Source of the DNA: a virus
Length of the DNA stretch: 26,828 bases
Virus record (IMG/VR): IMGVR_UViG_3300033571_005774
Location: 1-26,828 of that record
Direction: 5' to 3' (one strand)
The translations under genes were made by a program, and so were the position numbers. Of this stretch, positions 1-7,582 are shown piece by piece (position 1 is the stretch's first letter; the number at the start of each line of letters is the position of its first letter). The notes below the pieces were generated by a model. It was not told the origin of the DNA. It saw only the letters and a list, made by a program, of their open reading frames with translations, and did not search any database.

Positions 1-62
1 GGGGGGCCACCCCCCCCCCACGACCCCCCTGCACCACCGACCAACCACCAACCAACCACCAA
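1..62. other. C/A-rich window edge with partial hairpin
   Basis: The window opens with a run of six G followed by CCA and a long C run, then C/A-rich DNA up to the ribosome-binding site of the first gene. The G6/C6 pairing matches the hairpins at 1518-1544, 3726-3751 and 4680-4701, so this is probably the cut-off remains of the same kind of intergenic hairpin downstream of a gene outside the window. No coding potential was seen. Confidence 0.5.
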
Positions 63-79
63 CCCAAGGAGCATTACCC

Positions 80-1510
80 ATGAGACCTGTAACCTCAATC
101 TTCAAGACCATCCACCCTGACCACATCCGTCACACTGTGCTCGTTGCCTTTGCTGACCCGACCAAGAACCGCTACTTCACCCGACAAGTCTTCGGGGCTC
201 GTGCTGACTGGCAGGAGATTACCGAGGCTGACTTCCAAGCCATCGACACCCGAGGCGGTAGTCACGCCAATGTGCTCGTGAGCGATGCGGACATGCGAGA
301 CCTCGACAACCTGCCTAAGCCAACCACCTTGCTCCAGAAACTGGTGCGAGCAGTGGAGGGCAAGGGTGCGACTGCCAGTGCAGTTCGTGGCACCATCAAG
401 CCGATGCAGAGCGTGACCCCAGTGGTGGCTCCAGCAGTCATGCCAGCCCCAGTAGTGAACAACCTAGGTCATGTCATGGCGATGTCAGTGCCAGATGTGG
501 TCACCCTGACCCCAGTTGCGACTGTGGATGTGGAGGCTGTGGAGTTCCTTGCGGAGCGTGCCAAGACACCTCTGGAGGACTCACTGGATGCATCTGGCAA
601 GCCTCTACCAGTCCAGTCACACCTCGCCACCCATGAGGAGTATGCGACCCTAGAGACCCCGACTGCATCGACCAAGGGCATCCTTAGTTACATCAGTCGC
701 ACAGTGCATGGACTGCCCGAAGACGATGGCTACCAACTGGCACAGAACTTGAGCCAGTCCATCTGCATCAACGGAGGTGCAGGCACTGGCAAGACCTCCA
801 GTGCTCGTGTGCAGGCTTACAAGCGTGGTGTGCCATTCGTACAGTTCGAGTGCACGCCAGCCACGACCATCGCAGAGGTCATCGGCAGGTTCGTAGCCAC
901 CCGAGACAAGGGCGTGGCTCTATGGAGGCACAGTGAACTGGTGACTGCCATCCAGCAACCATCAGTCGTGCTCCTCAACGAACTGACTCGCATGAGTCCG
1001 AGGTCAGCCTCGTACTTCCTCCGCTTGCTGGAGGAGCGTGAGGTCTATGTGCCTGAACTAGGTCGTGTCATCAAGGTGCACCCACAGTGCATCCTCGTGG
1101 CTGACATGAACACAGGTTACCGAGGCACCCAGAGCCAAGACGAGGCTCTACTGTCGAGGTTCAATCACAAGTGGGAGTTCGAGTACGACCGCAAGATTGA
1201 GGCACACTTCATCCCATCGGAGAACCTCCTCGACCTTGCGACCAAGTTGCGTGGAGCCTACTCCGAGAAGAGACTGCACACACCATTCACAACTCGCATG
1301 CTCAACAACTTCGTGAGCCAAGCCCCTGCATCATTCAGTTATGCAGTCGGCATGCTCGTGAACTGCTACCCAGCAGGCGAGGAGAGACAAGCGGTGCTCG
1401 ATGCGGTGTACACCCACGCTGATGGCATCGCCAAAGACCTCGGTGTTGCTCTGGGTGAGTTCGTCATCCCAGACATCGAGAAACTGGCTCCACAAGAGTC
1501 AGTCCAGTAA
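80..1510 (+). CDS. MoxR/CobS-like AAA+ ATPase
   Basis: This 476-residue protein is a predicted AAA+ ATPase of the MoxR/CobS/CbbQ type, which works with VWA-domain partners to remodel protein or metal-cofactor complexes. Residues 1-200 are a poorly recognisable, Val/Ala/Pro-rich N-terminal region. The ATPase core follows: Walker A GGAGTGKT at about 232-239, a Walker B-like VVLLNE at 296-301, a sensor-1 Asn in ADMNTG near 344, and an arginine-finger candidate in DEALLSRF near 360. The usual Walker B Asp is Asn here (LLNE rather than LLDE), while the catalytic Glu is kept. The start is set by AAGGAG ten bases upstream. The next gene encodes a VWA protein, the classic partner arrangement. The family call is firm; the substrate is unknown. 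A cobaltochelatase role is unlikely because no CobN-like gene is present and the partner is different. Confidence 0.85.
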   Translation: MRPVTSIFKTIHPDHIRHTVLVAFADPTKNRYFTRQVFGARADWQEITEADFQAIDTRGGSHANVLVSDADMRDLDNLPKPTTLLQKLVRAVEGKGATASAVRGTIKPMQSVTPVVAPAVMPAPVVNNLGHVMAMSVPDVVTLTPVATVDVEAVEFLAERAKTPLEDSLDASGKPLPVQSHLATHEEYATLETPTASTKGILSYISRTVHGLPEDDGYQLAQNLSQSICINGGAGTGKTSSARVQAYKRGVPFVQFECTPATTIAEVIGRFVATRDKGVALWRHSELVTAIQQPSVVLLNELTRMSPRSASYFLRLLEEREVYVPELGRVIKVHPQCILVADMNTGYRGTQSQDEALLSRFNHKWEFEYDRKIEAHFIPSENLLDLATKLRGAYSEKRLHTPFTTRMLNNFVSQAPASFSYAVGMLVNCYPAGEERQAVLDAVYTHADGIAKDLGVALGEFVIPDIEKLAPQESVQ

Positions 1511-1517
1511 GACTGTG

Positions 1518-1544
1518 GAGGGGGGCTCTGGTGGTGCCCCCCTC
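1518..1544 (+). terminator. G6/C6 intergenic hairpin
   Basis: A nine-base-pair stem, GAGGGGGGC pairing with GCCCCCCTC, encloses a nine-base loop just after the ATPase stop. No T tract follows, so it may act as a weak or Rho-assisted terminator, an RNA 3'-end stabiliser, or both. The same stem sequence recurs at 3726-3751 and 4680-4701. Confidence 0.6.
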
Positions 1545-1594
1545 TGCATTACCTCCACCACCAACTCAATCCAATCCAATCAAGGAGCAATTCA

Positions 1595-3718
1595 ATGAGC
1601 GTGAACATCGTAATGACCGAGCACATCAAGCACACCGACCGCACACAGGAGCGACACGCTCGTGCTGGTCAGGTTGCCGAGAAGTATGCAGTCATCATGG
1701 CTGAACGAGCCATCAGGGCTCGTGTCATCCCAGCAGGTACCCACGAGGCACCAGCATGGAGCACCAGCAACACAATCACATTCAACTCTGACAAGTTGGG
1801 TGACCTGACCACACCGATGCAGGTTGCATCGTTCAAGGGCTTGCAGGTTCACGAACTGTGTCACATCTTGTTCACCCCTCGCAATGGCTCTGCCATCGCA
1901 CGCTGGGTCAAGGACAACCACCTCCACAAGTACTTCAACATGCTGGAAGACCAGCGTATAGAGACCTTATGGAGTGCAATGTACCCGAGCACTGTCCCAT
2001 GGCTCAAGGCATCCATCTACCAGCACTTGTTGTCTGATAGAGCAGACTGGTCGCTCCAGTATGCACTGGTCGGTGGTCGCAAGTTCGTGAACGCTCAAAT
2101 CCGCAGAACCCTGCGAGACAAGTTCAAGAGACAAGACCTCGTGGCTGAACTCAAGTCAGTCATCGACAGTTACCGCACCTTGACATTCACCAGCCCTGCT
2201 GATGTGGAGACTGCCAAGCCTCTAATCAAGCGTTACGCTGAAATCCTCAAGGAGGTAGGCGTGAACGAAGAGCCAGAGGGTGGCAATGGTGGCGAGGGCG
2301 AGGGCGAAACCCCAAAGGGTGGATGCACCCTCGGTGGCAGTTGTGGTGGCAAGGGTGAGTACGAGCCAACACCAACTGGCAGACCGCTCAAGAAGTCAGA
2401 GCAGGACAAGGCAAAGGAAAAGGCAGAGAATGCCCCAGTCACTGACGAGGACGATGTGGAGCCTCTGGAGGATGACAAGGACGATGCTGACCTGACCGAT
2501 GATGACTTCGACTTCGGTGACCCATCTGACGATGACTTCGAGGAGGAGTCAGAGGATGGCGAGGGCGAGGGCACTGACCCAGAGGGCACTGACCCAGAGG
2601 GTGAGACCGAGGGTGAGGGCACTGACCCAGAGGGTGAGACCGAGGGTGAGGGCACTGACCCAGAGGGTGAGACCGAGGGTACTGGTGAGGGTGAGGGTGA
2701 AGACTCTGACTCTGACTCTGACGAGGACTCTGACAGTGACTCTGACTCCGATGACGATGCAGATGCTACTGACCCTGACAAGCAGGGTGGCAATGGTGCT
2801 GGTGCTGGCAAGGAGGATGCTCCACAGTCTCCACCAGTGTCTGCCCAAGACCTCCTAAAGGATGCTCTGGACAATCTGCTGGACATCTATGGAGACCAGT
2901 TGGCTGATGACATCAGTCGCATCTCTGGTGAGTTGCAGTTGGTCGGCAATCGTGCCGAGGCTCCTCGTGACTCAAAGTGGACAACAGGCTCCACCACTGC
3001 GGATGCTCGCAAGGGTGCCTACGAGTTCGGTAGAGCCCTTGAGCAACTCAAGGTGCAGTATGACCCGAACTGGGAGACCGAGGTCGAGGCTGGTCGATTG
3101 AACATCGACAGGTTCATGCAGGAAGATGTGGACTTGTCAGAGGCGTTCGACCGCTGGGACATGGGTCGTGAAGATGCAGTGGACATCGAATGTGTAATCT
3201 TGCTCGACAAGTCAGGCTCCATGTCTGGCGAGATTGGCATGGCTTACCAGTCGATGTGGGGCATCAAGTCTGCACTGGACAAGGTAGATGCATCCTGCAC
3301 AGTCGTTACCTTTGGTAGCAGTACCGAGGTGCTGTACCACGCCAGTGACAAGGCAACTCAAGACCTCCGCAATGGAGGTTGTGGAGGTGGCACTGACCCA
3401 CTGCATGCCCTCAAGTATGCACAGGATGTTCTTGCCAACTCTGCTCGTGCAGTCAAACTGGCAGTCTTCATCACCGATGGTGAGTGGAACCAGTCAGACA
3501 AGTGTGACGAGGTTGTCAAGACCCTGCGTGAGGGTGGCGTGCTGACCGCACTGGCGTACATCCCGACATCAAGTTGGGAGGCTGACCGCATCGCCAAGGG
3601 CGAGGCAATCAACGCCCATCAGGCAGAGGCTACCGCAGTGATTACCAAGGCTGACCAGTTGTTCGGTCTGGGTCGCACGCTGGTCGATGTGGCAATCGCC
3701 AAGAACCTCGTCAAGTAA
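1595..3718 (+). CDS. VWA-domain protein with HExxH metallopeptidase-like domain
   Basis: This 707-residue protein has three regions. Residues 1-225 carry HELCH at 86-90 and, about 30 residues later, EDQRIE (118-123). That HExxH plus downstream Glu layout is seen in predicted metallopeptidases fused to VWA domains. Residues 226-410 are a very acidic Gly/Glu/Asp/Ser linker containing an 11-residue repeat (TDPEGETEGEG) and an Asp-Ser run. The C-terminal VWA domain has an intact MIDAS: DKSGS at 538-542, Thr600 in GGGTDP and Asp628 in ITDGE. The start at 1595 follows AAGGAG. With the upstream AAA+ ATPase it forms a MoxR-VWA pair, which suggests ATP-driven remodelling or proteolysis of a target. 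The target is not indicated. It resembles CobT in layout (acidic linker then VWA), but the HExxH domain argues for the metallopeptidase branch. Confidence 0.8.
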   Translation: MSVNIVMTEHIKHTDRTQERHARAGQVAEKYAVIMAERAIRARVIPAGTHEAPAWSTSNTITFNSDKLGDLTTPMQVASFKGLQVHELCHILFTPRNGSAIARWVKDNHLHKYFNMLEDQRIETLWSAMYPSTVPWLKASIYQHLLSDRADWSLQYALVGGRKFVNAQIRRTLRDKFKRQDLVAELKSVIDSYRTLTFTSPADVETAKPLIKRYAEILKEVGVNEEPEGGNGGEGEGETPKGGCTLGGSCGGKGEYEPTPTGRPLKKSEQDKAKEKAENAPVTDEDDVEPLEDDKDDADLTDDDFDFGDPSDDDFEEESEDGEGEGTDPEGTDPEGETEGEGTDPEGETEGEGTDPEGETEGTGEGEGEDSDSDSDEDSDSDSDSDDDADATDPDKQGGNGAGAGKEDAPQSPPVSAQDLLKDALDNLLDIYGDQLADDISRISGELQLVGNRAEAPRDSKWTTGSTTADARKGAYEFGRALEQLKVQYDPNWETEVEAGRLNIDRFMQEDVDLSEAFDRWDMGREDAVDIECVILLDKSGSMSGEIGMAYQSMWGIKSALDKVDASCTVVTFGSSTEVLYHASDKATQDLRNGGCGGGTDPLHALKYAQDVLANSARAVKLAVFITDGEWNQSDKCDEVVKTLREGGVLTALAYIPTSSWEADRIAKGEAINAHQAEATAVITKADQLFGLGRTLVDVAIAKNLVK
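2569..2692 (+). repeat. 33-bp tandem repeat coding for acidic linker
   Basis: A unit of about 33 bp, encoding TDPEGETEGEG, is repeated roughly three times, preceded by two shorter TDPEG copies and followed by Asp-Ser repeats. The reading frame is kept throughout. The near-identity of the copies at DNA level suggests recent slippage or unequal recombination. Confidence 0.85.
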
Positions 3719-3725
3719 CACCTAT

Positions 3726-3751
3726 GGAGGGGGGCTATGGAGCCCCCCTCC
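3726..3751 (+). terminator. G6/C6 intergenic hairpin
   Basis: A stem of 10-11 base pairs (GAGGGGGGCT with AGCCCCCCTC) and an ATGG loop sits just after the VWA gene stop. No T tract follows. It belongs to the same hairpin family as 1518-1544 and 4680-4701 and probably ends or protects the ATPase/VWA transcript. Confidence 0.6.
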
Positions 3752-3798
3752 TCAAAACATCCAAACATCCAAACACCCCCAAACACCCTAGGAGCGTT

Positions 3799-3984
3799 AT
3801 GAACATCAAGGACATCTTTACCAAACGAGTGACTGTTCCATGCAGATGTGACTGCAAGACCTGCACCAACACCGCCACGCTTGAACGCAAACTTGCCAAT
3901 GACCCTGTGTACATGAGCAGGTTCAAACAACTCTGTGAAGAGTGCACCATCGGCATCCTATTCAGTGACCATGCAACTAACTAA
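3799..3984 (+). CDS. Small cysteine-rich protein
   Basis: This 61-residue protein is not recognised. It has a tight Cys cluster at C15, C17, C19 and C22 and a second pair at C46/C49 (CEEC), consistent with a small zinc-binding fold. The start at 3799 is preferred over an upstream in-frame ATG that lies inside the hairpin, because GGAG sits just upstream. It stands alone between leader sequences, so it may have its own translation signal rather than being coupled. Confidence 0.7.
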   Translation: MNIKDIFTKRVTVPCRCDCKTCTNTATLERKLANDPVYMSRFKQLCEECTIGILFSDHATN

Positions 3985-3990
3985 CCAACA

Positions 3991-4014
3991 CCAACCAATC
4001 AAGGAGCAATCATG
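3991..4014 (+). promoter_or_regulatory. Repeated translation leader, copy A
   Basis: A 24-base sequence, C/A-rich then AATCAAGGAGCAATC and the ATG, is identical to 4707-4730. Shorter relatives precede 1595 (ATCAAGGAGCAATTC) and 80 (AAGGAGCATTAC). AAGGAG is a strong Shine-Dalgarno at good spacing. The conservation upstream of it suggests a standardised, unstructured ribosome-landing leader. Confidence 0.75.
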
Positions 4015-4671
4015 CTAGTAAAAGACATTCTGAAACTGAACCTGACCGATGACTTAGTAGCCCAGTCAGGTTATGTACACCAATCTCGCAGGAGCATCGA
4101 GAGATGTCGCAAGAACGATGTCATCAAGGTGCAACTGGTGAGCCACATCAAGTACCAAGAGACATTCCATGGCTGGGAGACACCAGCCAACCTCGCCAGC
4201 AATCCAGACATGCTGGTGCCATCACCGCAGGGTGCCAAGACATTCAAGTTCCTCGTCAAACACATCAACGAGAGTAATCAGGAGATAATGGCTCTGGCAT
4301 CACCCAAAGAAATCTGGGGTCTCTGGTCTGCTGTGGAGGTTGCATGGAGCACCATGGACGAGCGTGAAAAAGCGGAACGAACCGAGCAACAGAGAAGACA
4401 CGACCACGAGGAGTTAGTCCTGCCAGCACTTAGGGAGGCTAAAAATCGTAGAGAAGAGTCGTTGCGAGAGAGTCACAAACAACTGTTCGGTACCAATGAG
4501 TCAGTGAGCATCTATTCGAACATCGACTATGGATGGAAATTACCTGCTGGTGAAAAAGAGCCATCCAAGGCAGTGTTCAGGTCTACTGTAAATGGCACTG
4601 TGAGCATGAACCTAGATGCTTACGAGTCGTTGCTGGAAGAACTACTGACCTATCGTATTGACAACGCCTAG
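4012..4671 (+). CDS. Hypothetical protein with charged helical region
   Basis: This 219-residue protein is not recognised. Residues 1-110 are mixed. A highly charged Glu/Arg/Lys/Gln stretch at about 120-160 is likely a long helix or coiled coil, and the C-terminus (about 165-219) is mixed again. The start follows the repeated AATCAAGGAGCAATC leader. A G6/C6 hairpin directly follows the stop, so it appears to be a single-gene unit. Confidence 0.75.
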   Translation: MLVKDILKLNLTDDLVAQSGYVHQSRRSIERCRKNDVIKVQLVSHIKYQETFHGWETPANLASNPDMLVPSPQGAKTFKFLVKHINESNQEIMALASPKEIWGLWSAVEVAWSTMDEREKAERTEQQRRHDHEELVLPALREAKNRREESLRESHKQLFGTNESVSIYSNIDYGWKLPAGEKEPSKAVFRSTVNGTVSMNLDAYESLLEELLTYRIDNA

Positions 4672-4679
4672 AACCCCTA

Positions 4680-4701
4680 GAGGGGGGCACACGCCCCCCT
4701 C
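4680..4701 (+). terminator. G6/C6 intergenic hairpin
   Basis: A nine-base-pair stem (GAGGGGGGC with GCCCCCCTC) and an ACAC loop lies between the 219-residue gene and the small-gene chain. No T tract follows. It is the third full member of this hairpin family in the window. Confidence 0.6.
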
Positions 4702-4706
4702 ACCCC

Positions 4707-4730
4707 CCAACCAATCAAGGAGCAATCATG
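4707..4730 (+). promoter_or_regulatory. Repeated translation leader, copy B
   Basis: This is a perfect 24-base duplicate of 3991-4014, placing AAGGAG upstream of the ATG at 4728. It opens the long coupled small-gene chain. Confidence 0.75.
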
Positions 4731-4958
4731 AAGTACGAAGTACGCATTCATGGAGAACTTATCCAGAGCATCAAGACCAGCAGAACCATCAGCCATGTAG
4801 TCGTGGCAAGAGAGGCTCCTACGGAGCCCTTTGATGTGTGGAGCATCCATTCATCAGAACAACTTGCACTAGGCAACCTGAAAAAGGTTGCTCGGTTCCT
4901 AGCAGGAACCAAAGGAGCAGTCGCAATCATCCCAGTCAAACTAATAAAGGAGAACTAA
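4728..4958 (+). CDS. Small hypothetical protein, first of coupled chain
   Basis: This 76-residue protein is not recognised. It has alternating hydrophobic strands and a C-terminal beta-like stretch ending in Lys-Glu-Asn. Translation starts from the duplicated leader. The final codons (AAAGGAGAAC) form the Shine-Dalgarno of the next gene, and the stop overlaps the next ATG by one base (TAATG). Confidence 0.75.
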   Translation: MKYEVRIHGELIQSIKTSRTISHVVVAREAPTEPFDVWSIHSSEQLALGNLKKVARFLAGTKGAVAIIPVKLIKEN

Positions 4959-5197
4959 TGGAGAGAGTTACATGGGTAGAGTACATCTGGAAAGACGAGG
5001 AAGTGGCTGGCGATACTGATGCCATGGTAGTCATCCTCAACGACCCTAAGTTGTACGAGAAAATGTCTAGTGACGAGAGTTTCGACCAGCGTGTCTGGTT
5101 CTACTTTCAAGACGAGGCAGAGTTCAAGCGTGCATTCGACCCGAACAATGACGAGTTCGAGTTCACAATCATTCAAGAGATAGAAGAGGAAAACTAA
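4958..5197 (+). CDS. Small acidic hypothetical protein
   Basis: This 79-residue, strongly acidic protein is not recognised. It is rich in aromatic residues (Trp, Tyr, Phe) and ends in Glu-Glu-Glu-Asn. The start at 4958 overlaps the upstream stop as TAATG and has AAAGGAG eight to nine bases upstream. The longer reading frame back to 4838 is rejected because it overlaps the upstream gene extensively. Confidence 0.75.
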   Translation: MERVTWVEYIWKDEEVAGDTDAMVVILNDPKLYEKMSSDESFDQRVWFYFQDEAEFKRAFDPNNDEFEFTIIQEIEEEN

Positions 5198-5655
5198 TGG
5201 CTACTTATTGTAATCGTTGCAACACAGAGGTTTCATTCAAGGATGTCTCTCCTGATTACTACGCAGTCTGCCCTACGCATGACGAAGACCTGTACAAGGT
5301 TGAGACCTACGAGGCAGAGAAACCTGTGGAGGTCATCGACCCTTGTTGGTACTGTGGTCACAGCACAGCGTTCGGCTCTGGCAGGTTCGTAAACAGACTC
5401 CCAGTTGAAACTGGCTGGGGATGTGCCGAATGCTCTGGGTTCAACTGTGACGAATGTGATACACAAATCTATCTGGACTGCGAGGTTCGTGATGCAGAGG
5501 GATGGAACTATCACCCATCATGCTTGCCACTAGACCAGCATGTCGGTTATGACCCTGATGACCCTGATGACGAGGGTTGTGGATGTGACCTTTGCGACTT
5601 ACAGCAACAAGCAACCAATGAAACAACAACCAATGGAGGAGAAACAAATGAGTAA
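5197..5655 (+). CDS. Multi-zinc-ribbon protein
   Basis: This 152-residue protein is packed with metal-binding pairs: C5/C8 with C25/H28, C50/C53 with C76/C79, C84/C87 with C95 and C109, and C128/C130/C133 near the C-terminus. This suggests two or three zinc ribbons or treble-clef units, which often mediate nucleic-acid or protein contacts. The tail after 135 is Gln/Asn/Thr-rich. It starts at a TAATG overlap and ends eight bases inside the next gene. The exact family is not recognised. Confidence 0.75.
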   Translation: MATYCNRCNTEVSFKDVSPDYYAVCPTHDEDLYKVETYEAEKPVEVIDPCWYCGHSTAFGSGRFVNRLPVETGWGCAECSGFNCDECDTQIYLDCEVRDAEGWNYHPSCLPLDQHVGYDPDDPDDEGCGCDLCDLQQQATNETTTNGGETNE

Positions 5656-5896
5656 GCCATACACAATAGGTGCCCTAATTGCTGACCTATCCAAGCACGA
5701 CCCTGATGCTCCAGTGCTAGTTGCATACTGGACACCAGACATTTTCGACCTGACTAACGAACAGTTCGCACAGTTTATTCAGGAAAACGACCCTGATGAC
5801 ACTGGGATTGTGAACTTAGCAGTTGCAAATGAAGAATTAGCCGACTGGGTAAATGATTGGAAACATGCAAAAGGACTGGAGGACAGCAATGAGTAA
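5648..5896 (+). CDS. Small acidic protein
   Basis: This 82-residue protein begins MSKPYTIGALIADLSKHDPD and resembles the many short acidic phage proteins with a 'dLs.ldPdapV' opening, which is only a loose pattern. The start at 5648 follows GGAGAAACAA and overlaps the upstream gene by eight bases. The longer open frame from 5540 is rejected because it runs inside the upstream gene. Function unknown. Confidence 0.75.
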   Translation: MSKPYTIGALIADLSKHDPDAPVLVAYWTPDIFDLTNEQFAQFIQENDPDDTGIVNLAVANEELADWVNDWKHAKGLEDSNE

Positions 5897-6230
5897 AACA
5901 GTATGGAGAGTCTATGTGAACTATGGAGAGGGCTATGGATGGGTACCAGTGAACTGGGCACCAACATTCAAGACCAAGACAGAGGCTCACGACTGGATAA
6001 ATGGAGACCATGATTGGGAGTCACCAGTCAGGGCTATGGAGGACACTGTGGAGGTCGATGAAGAAGAAGAAGACACTTCGCCTTCAGCGTCAATCACACT
6101 CACACTCACAGTTACACCGCATCAAGCCGAAGTGTTGATGGGCTTACTTGCTCACAACATCGAGGGTGACTACGAGTACTACCAACTGCTACAACCAATC
6201 TACGACCAACTAAACAAGGAGAACAACTAA
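5889..6230 (+). CDS. Hypothetical protein with acidic middle
   Basis: This 113-residue protein is not recognised. It has a Trp/Tyr-rich N-terminal half, an acidic segment near 52-62 (EVDEEEED), a Ser/Thr-rich beta stretch and a helical C-terminus. The start at 5889 overlaps the upstream stop by eight bases and has GGAGGAC upstream. It ends in Lys-Glu-Asn-Asn with AAGGAGAAC serving as the next ribosome-binding site. Confidence 0.75.
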   Translation: MSKTVWRVYVNYGEGYGWVPVNWAPTFKTKTEAHDWINGDHDWESPVRAMEDTVEVDEEEEDTSPSASITLTLTVTPHQAEVLMGLLAHNIEGDYEYYQLLQPIYDQLNKENN

Positions 6231-6475
6231 TGCCGAAATACACATTCAGACAATACGAAACAACCACACACATCGTTCAGTTCGAGGCGGACTCTCTGGA
6301 GCACGCTAAGGAACTTATGGATGAAGTGTTCGATGTGGATGACCTGCCAGAGTCCGAGAAGTTCTGGAAGAACGGACAGACCGACTGGGACGAGCCAACC
6401 GAAGTGGTGGGTAACGGAGTCCTAGACCTATCAGCCATCGGCAACACCTACGAAGATGACGAGGAGGAGTTCTAA
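6230..6475 (+). CDS. Small acidic hypothetical protein
   Basis: This 81-residue acidic protein has a predicted N-terminal strand (KYTFRQYETTTHIVQFEADS) followed by a helix, a layout common in small phage DNA-mimic-like or accessory proteins; no family is recognised. TAATG overlaps occur at both ends. Confidence 0.75.
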   Translation: MPKYTFRQYETTTHIVQFEADSLEHAKELMDEVFDVDDLPESEKFWKNGQTDWDEPTEVVGNGVLDLSAIGNTYEDDEEEF

Positions 6476-6702
6476 TGAAGTACTTTGCGATGAAAATCAC
6501 CCTAGCAAATGTATTGGCACTCAATGCAGTGCCTTTACTTGTACTAGCCCAGAGGTACTACTTCGAGTACGAGGTGTACGGCAGTGACACGCTCAACCTC
6601 TATGTGAACGCAATTATTGTGGCGAGCGTTTACCTAACATCAGCAGTTGCAGTTGCCATCTGGGCATTCGCAACATCAAAGAGAGATTGGGAGGACAACT
6701 AA
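6475..6702 (+). CDS. Small membrane protein, two TM segments
   Basis: This 75-residue protein has two hydrophobic helices at about 8-26 and 46-67, with a short Tyr/Glu-rich loop between and a charged tail (SKRDWEDN). It lies in the middle of the coupled chain with TAATG overlaps at both ends. Its role is unknown; superinfection exclusion or membrane modification would fit but nothing shows it. Confidence 0.75.
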   Translation: MKYFAMKITLANVLALNAVPLLVLAQRYYFEYEVYGSDTLNLYVNAIIVASVYLTSAVAVAIWAFATSKRDWEDN

Positions 6703-6818
6703 TGGAAGACACATACACAATCACCCGCCTCGAGACTTGGGATGACGAAACTTGGGCGGAAGTTATTGAGGCAGTCGAAGACACTACCGCTAGTTTCGGA
6801 GAGGATGGTGATGGCTAA
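6702..6818 (+). CDS. Very small acidic protein (38 aa)
   Basis: This short gene starts at a TAATG overlap and ends at a TAATG overlap, both typical of this chain, and is preceded by GGAGGACAAC. The product is strongly acidic, with almost no positive charge. Its exact fit between neighbours supports it as a real gene. Function unknown. Confidence 0.65.
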   Translation: MEDTYTITRLETWDDETWAEVIEAVEDTTASFGEDGDG

Positions 6819-7015
6819 TGGACACAACATACACAATCCTTGCAAGACCTGACCTAAAACTCCGTTGGAATGGTAATGGAGGCTGGTCACTGTACCTACG
6901 GAGGTCTAATGGAGCAATCGACTTCGTATGGGACTTCTACGAGAAAGTGGATACACCTGAGCAGGCAGAGTCCTTTGCCAGCAAGTACCTATCAACAGTT
7001 GCCTTTGGCAGATAA
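6818..7015 (+). CDS. Small hypothetical protein
   Basis: This 65-residue protein is not recognised. It has Trp-rich strands (RWNGNGGWSLYL) followed by a helix, and begins at a TAATG overlap with GGAGAGGATGG upstream. It is followed by AAGGAGCACTA, which serves the next gene. Confidence 0.72.
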   Translation: MDTTYTILARPDLKLRWNGNGGWSLYLRRSNGAIDFVWDFYEKVDTPEQAESFASKYLSTVAFGR

Positions 7016-7024
7016 GGAGCACTA

Positions 7025-7288
7025 ATGCCCAAGTATCTATACATCCTCACTGAAACAAACGAGGGTAATGGAGAAATAGTTGCGGACTCTAAGGAGGACG
7101 CTCGACTAAAAATCCTGAAAAACATAAATGGGGCTGGTGGTCTAGTGCTCGACAGAAAAAGTTACTCTGTCGAAATGGTAGCCATCTGCCCTGTATGTGA
7201 GCAGACTCAAGATGAAGAGGATGCAACGCAATACACGATGTGCTGGTCATGTCGTAACGAGTTCCGAGAAGAAGAGGAATGGCAATGA
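7025..7288 (+). CDS. Small zinc-ribbon protein
   Basis: This 87-residue protein has an N-terminal beta/alpha part (1-50) and a C-terminal zinc ribbon with C55/C58 (CPVC) and C73/C76 (CWSC). The start follows AAGGAG at ideal spacing. Function is unknown; nucleic-acid or protein binding is plausible. Confidence 0.75.
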   Translation: MPKYLYILTETNEGNGEIVADSKEDARLKILKNINGAGGLVLDRKSYSVEMVAICPVCEQTQDEEDATQYTMCWSCRNEFREEEEWQ

Positions 7289-7572
7289 GTAACAAACGCA
7301 AACAGGTCGTACTGACCTACAATCACAAAACCAATCTCTACAACGCAGAGGTGCAGGAGGTGAACCTGACTGACCTATCAAGGGAGAGTCTGGGCATCTA
7401 CGAGTTCACCAGCGATGTGGAGCGAGAAGAGATGGCTAAGGTAGGGCACCCACTTGTGGGAGCAACGCTTATGAGTTCCGTCTATCTGTCAGTGCTCTTG
7501 GCTACAATCCTTGAGCACCCAGAAACAAAACTGGTCAAGTTCGCATCTTGGCTTGGACAATTCGCAGAGTAG
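7285..7572 (+). CDS. Small hypothetical protein
   Basis: This 95-residue protein is not recognised. The ATG at 7285 is chosen over 7279 because AGAGG lies seven bases upstream of it and only one base from the earlier ATG, and because it gives an ATGA overlap with the upstream stop. The C-terminal half is hydrophobic and helical, possibly amphipathic. It is followed by the tRNA-like element. Confidence 0.72.
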   Translation: MSNKRKQVVLTYNHKTNLYNAEVQEVNLTDLSRESLGIYEFTSDVEREEMAKVGHPLVGATLMSSVYLSVLLATILEHPETKLVKFASWLGQFAE

Positions 7573-7582
7573 TTGTGCGAGG

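Noticed and set aside
2233-2886. A 217-residue Ser/Pro-rich gene on the - strand
   Set aside because: It is the reverse reading of the acidic repeat region of the VWA gene; low-complexity DNA leaves long open frames.
80-3718. CobS/CobT cobaltochelatase serving the B12-dependent reductase
   Set aside because: No CobN-like subunit is present, the VWA protein has an HExxH domain not found in CobT, and the arrangement matches the general MoxR-VWA class. The link to nrdJ is only suggestive.
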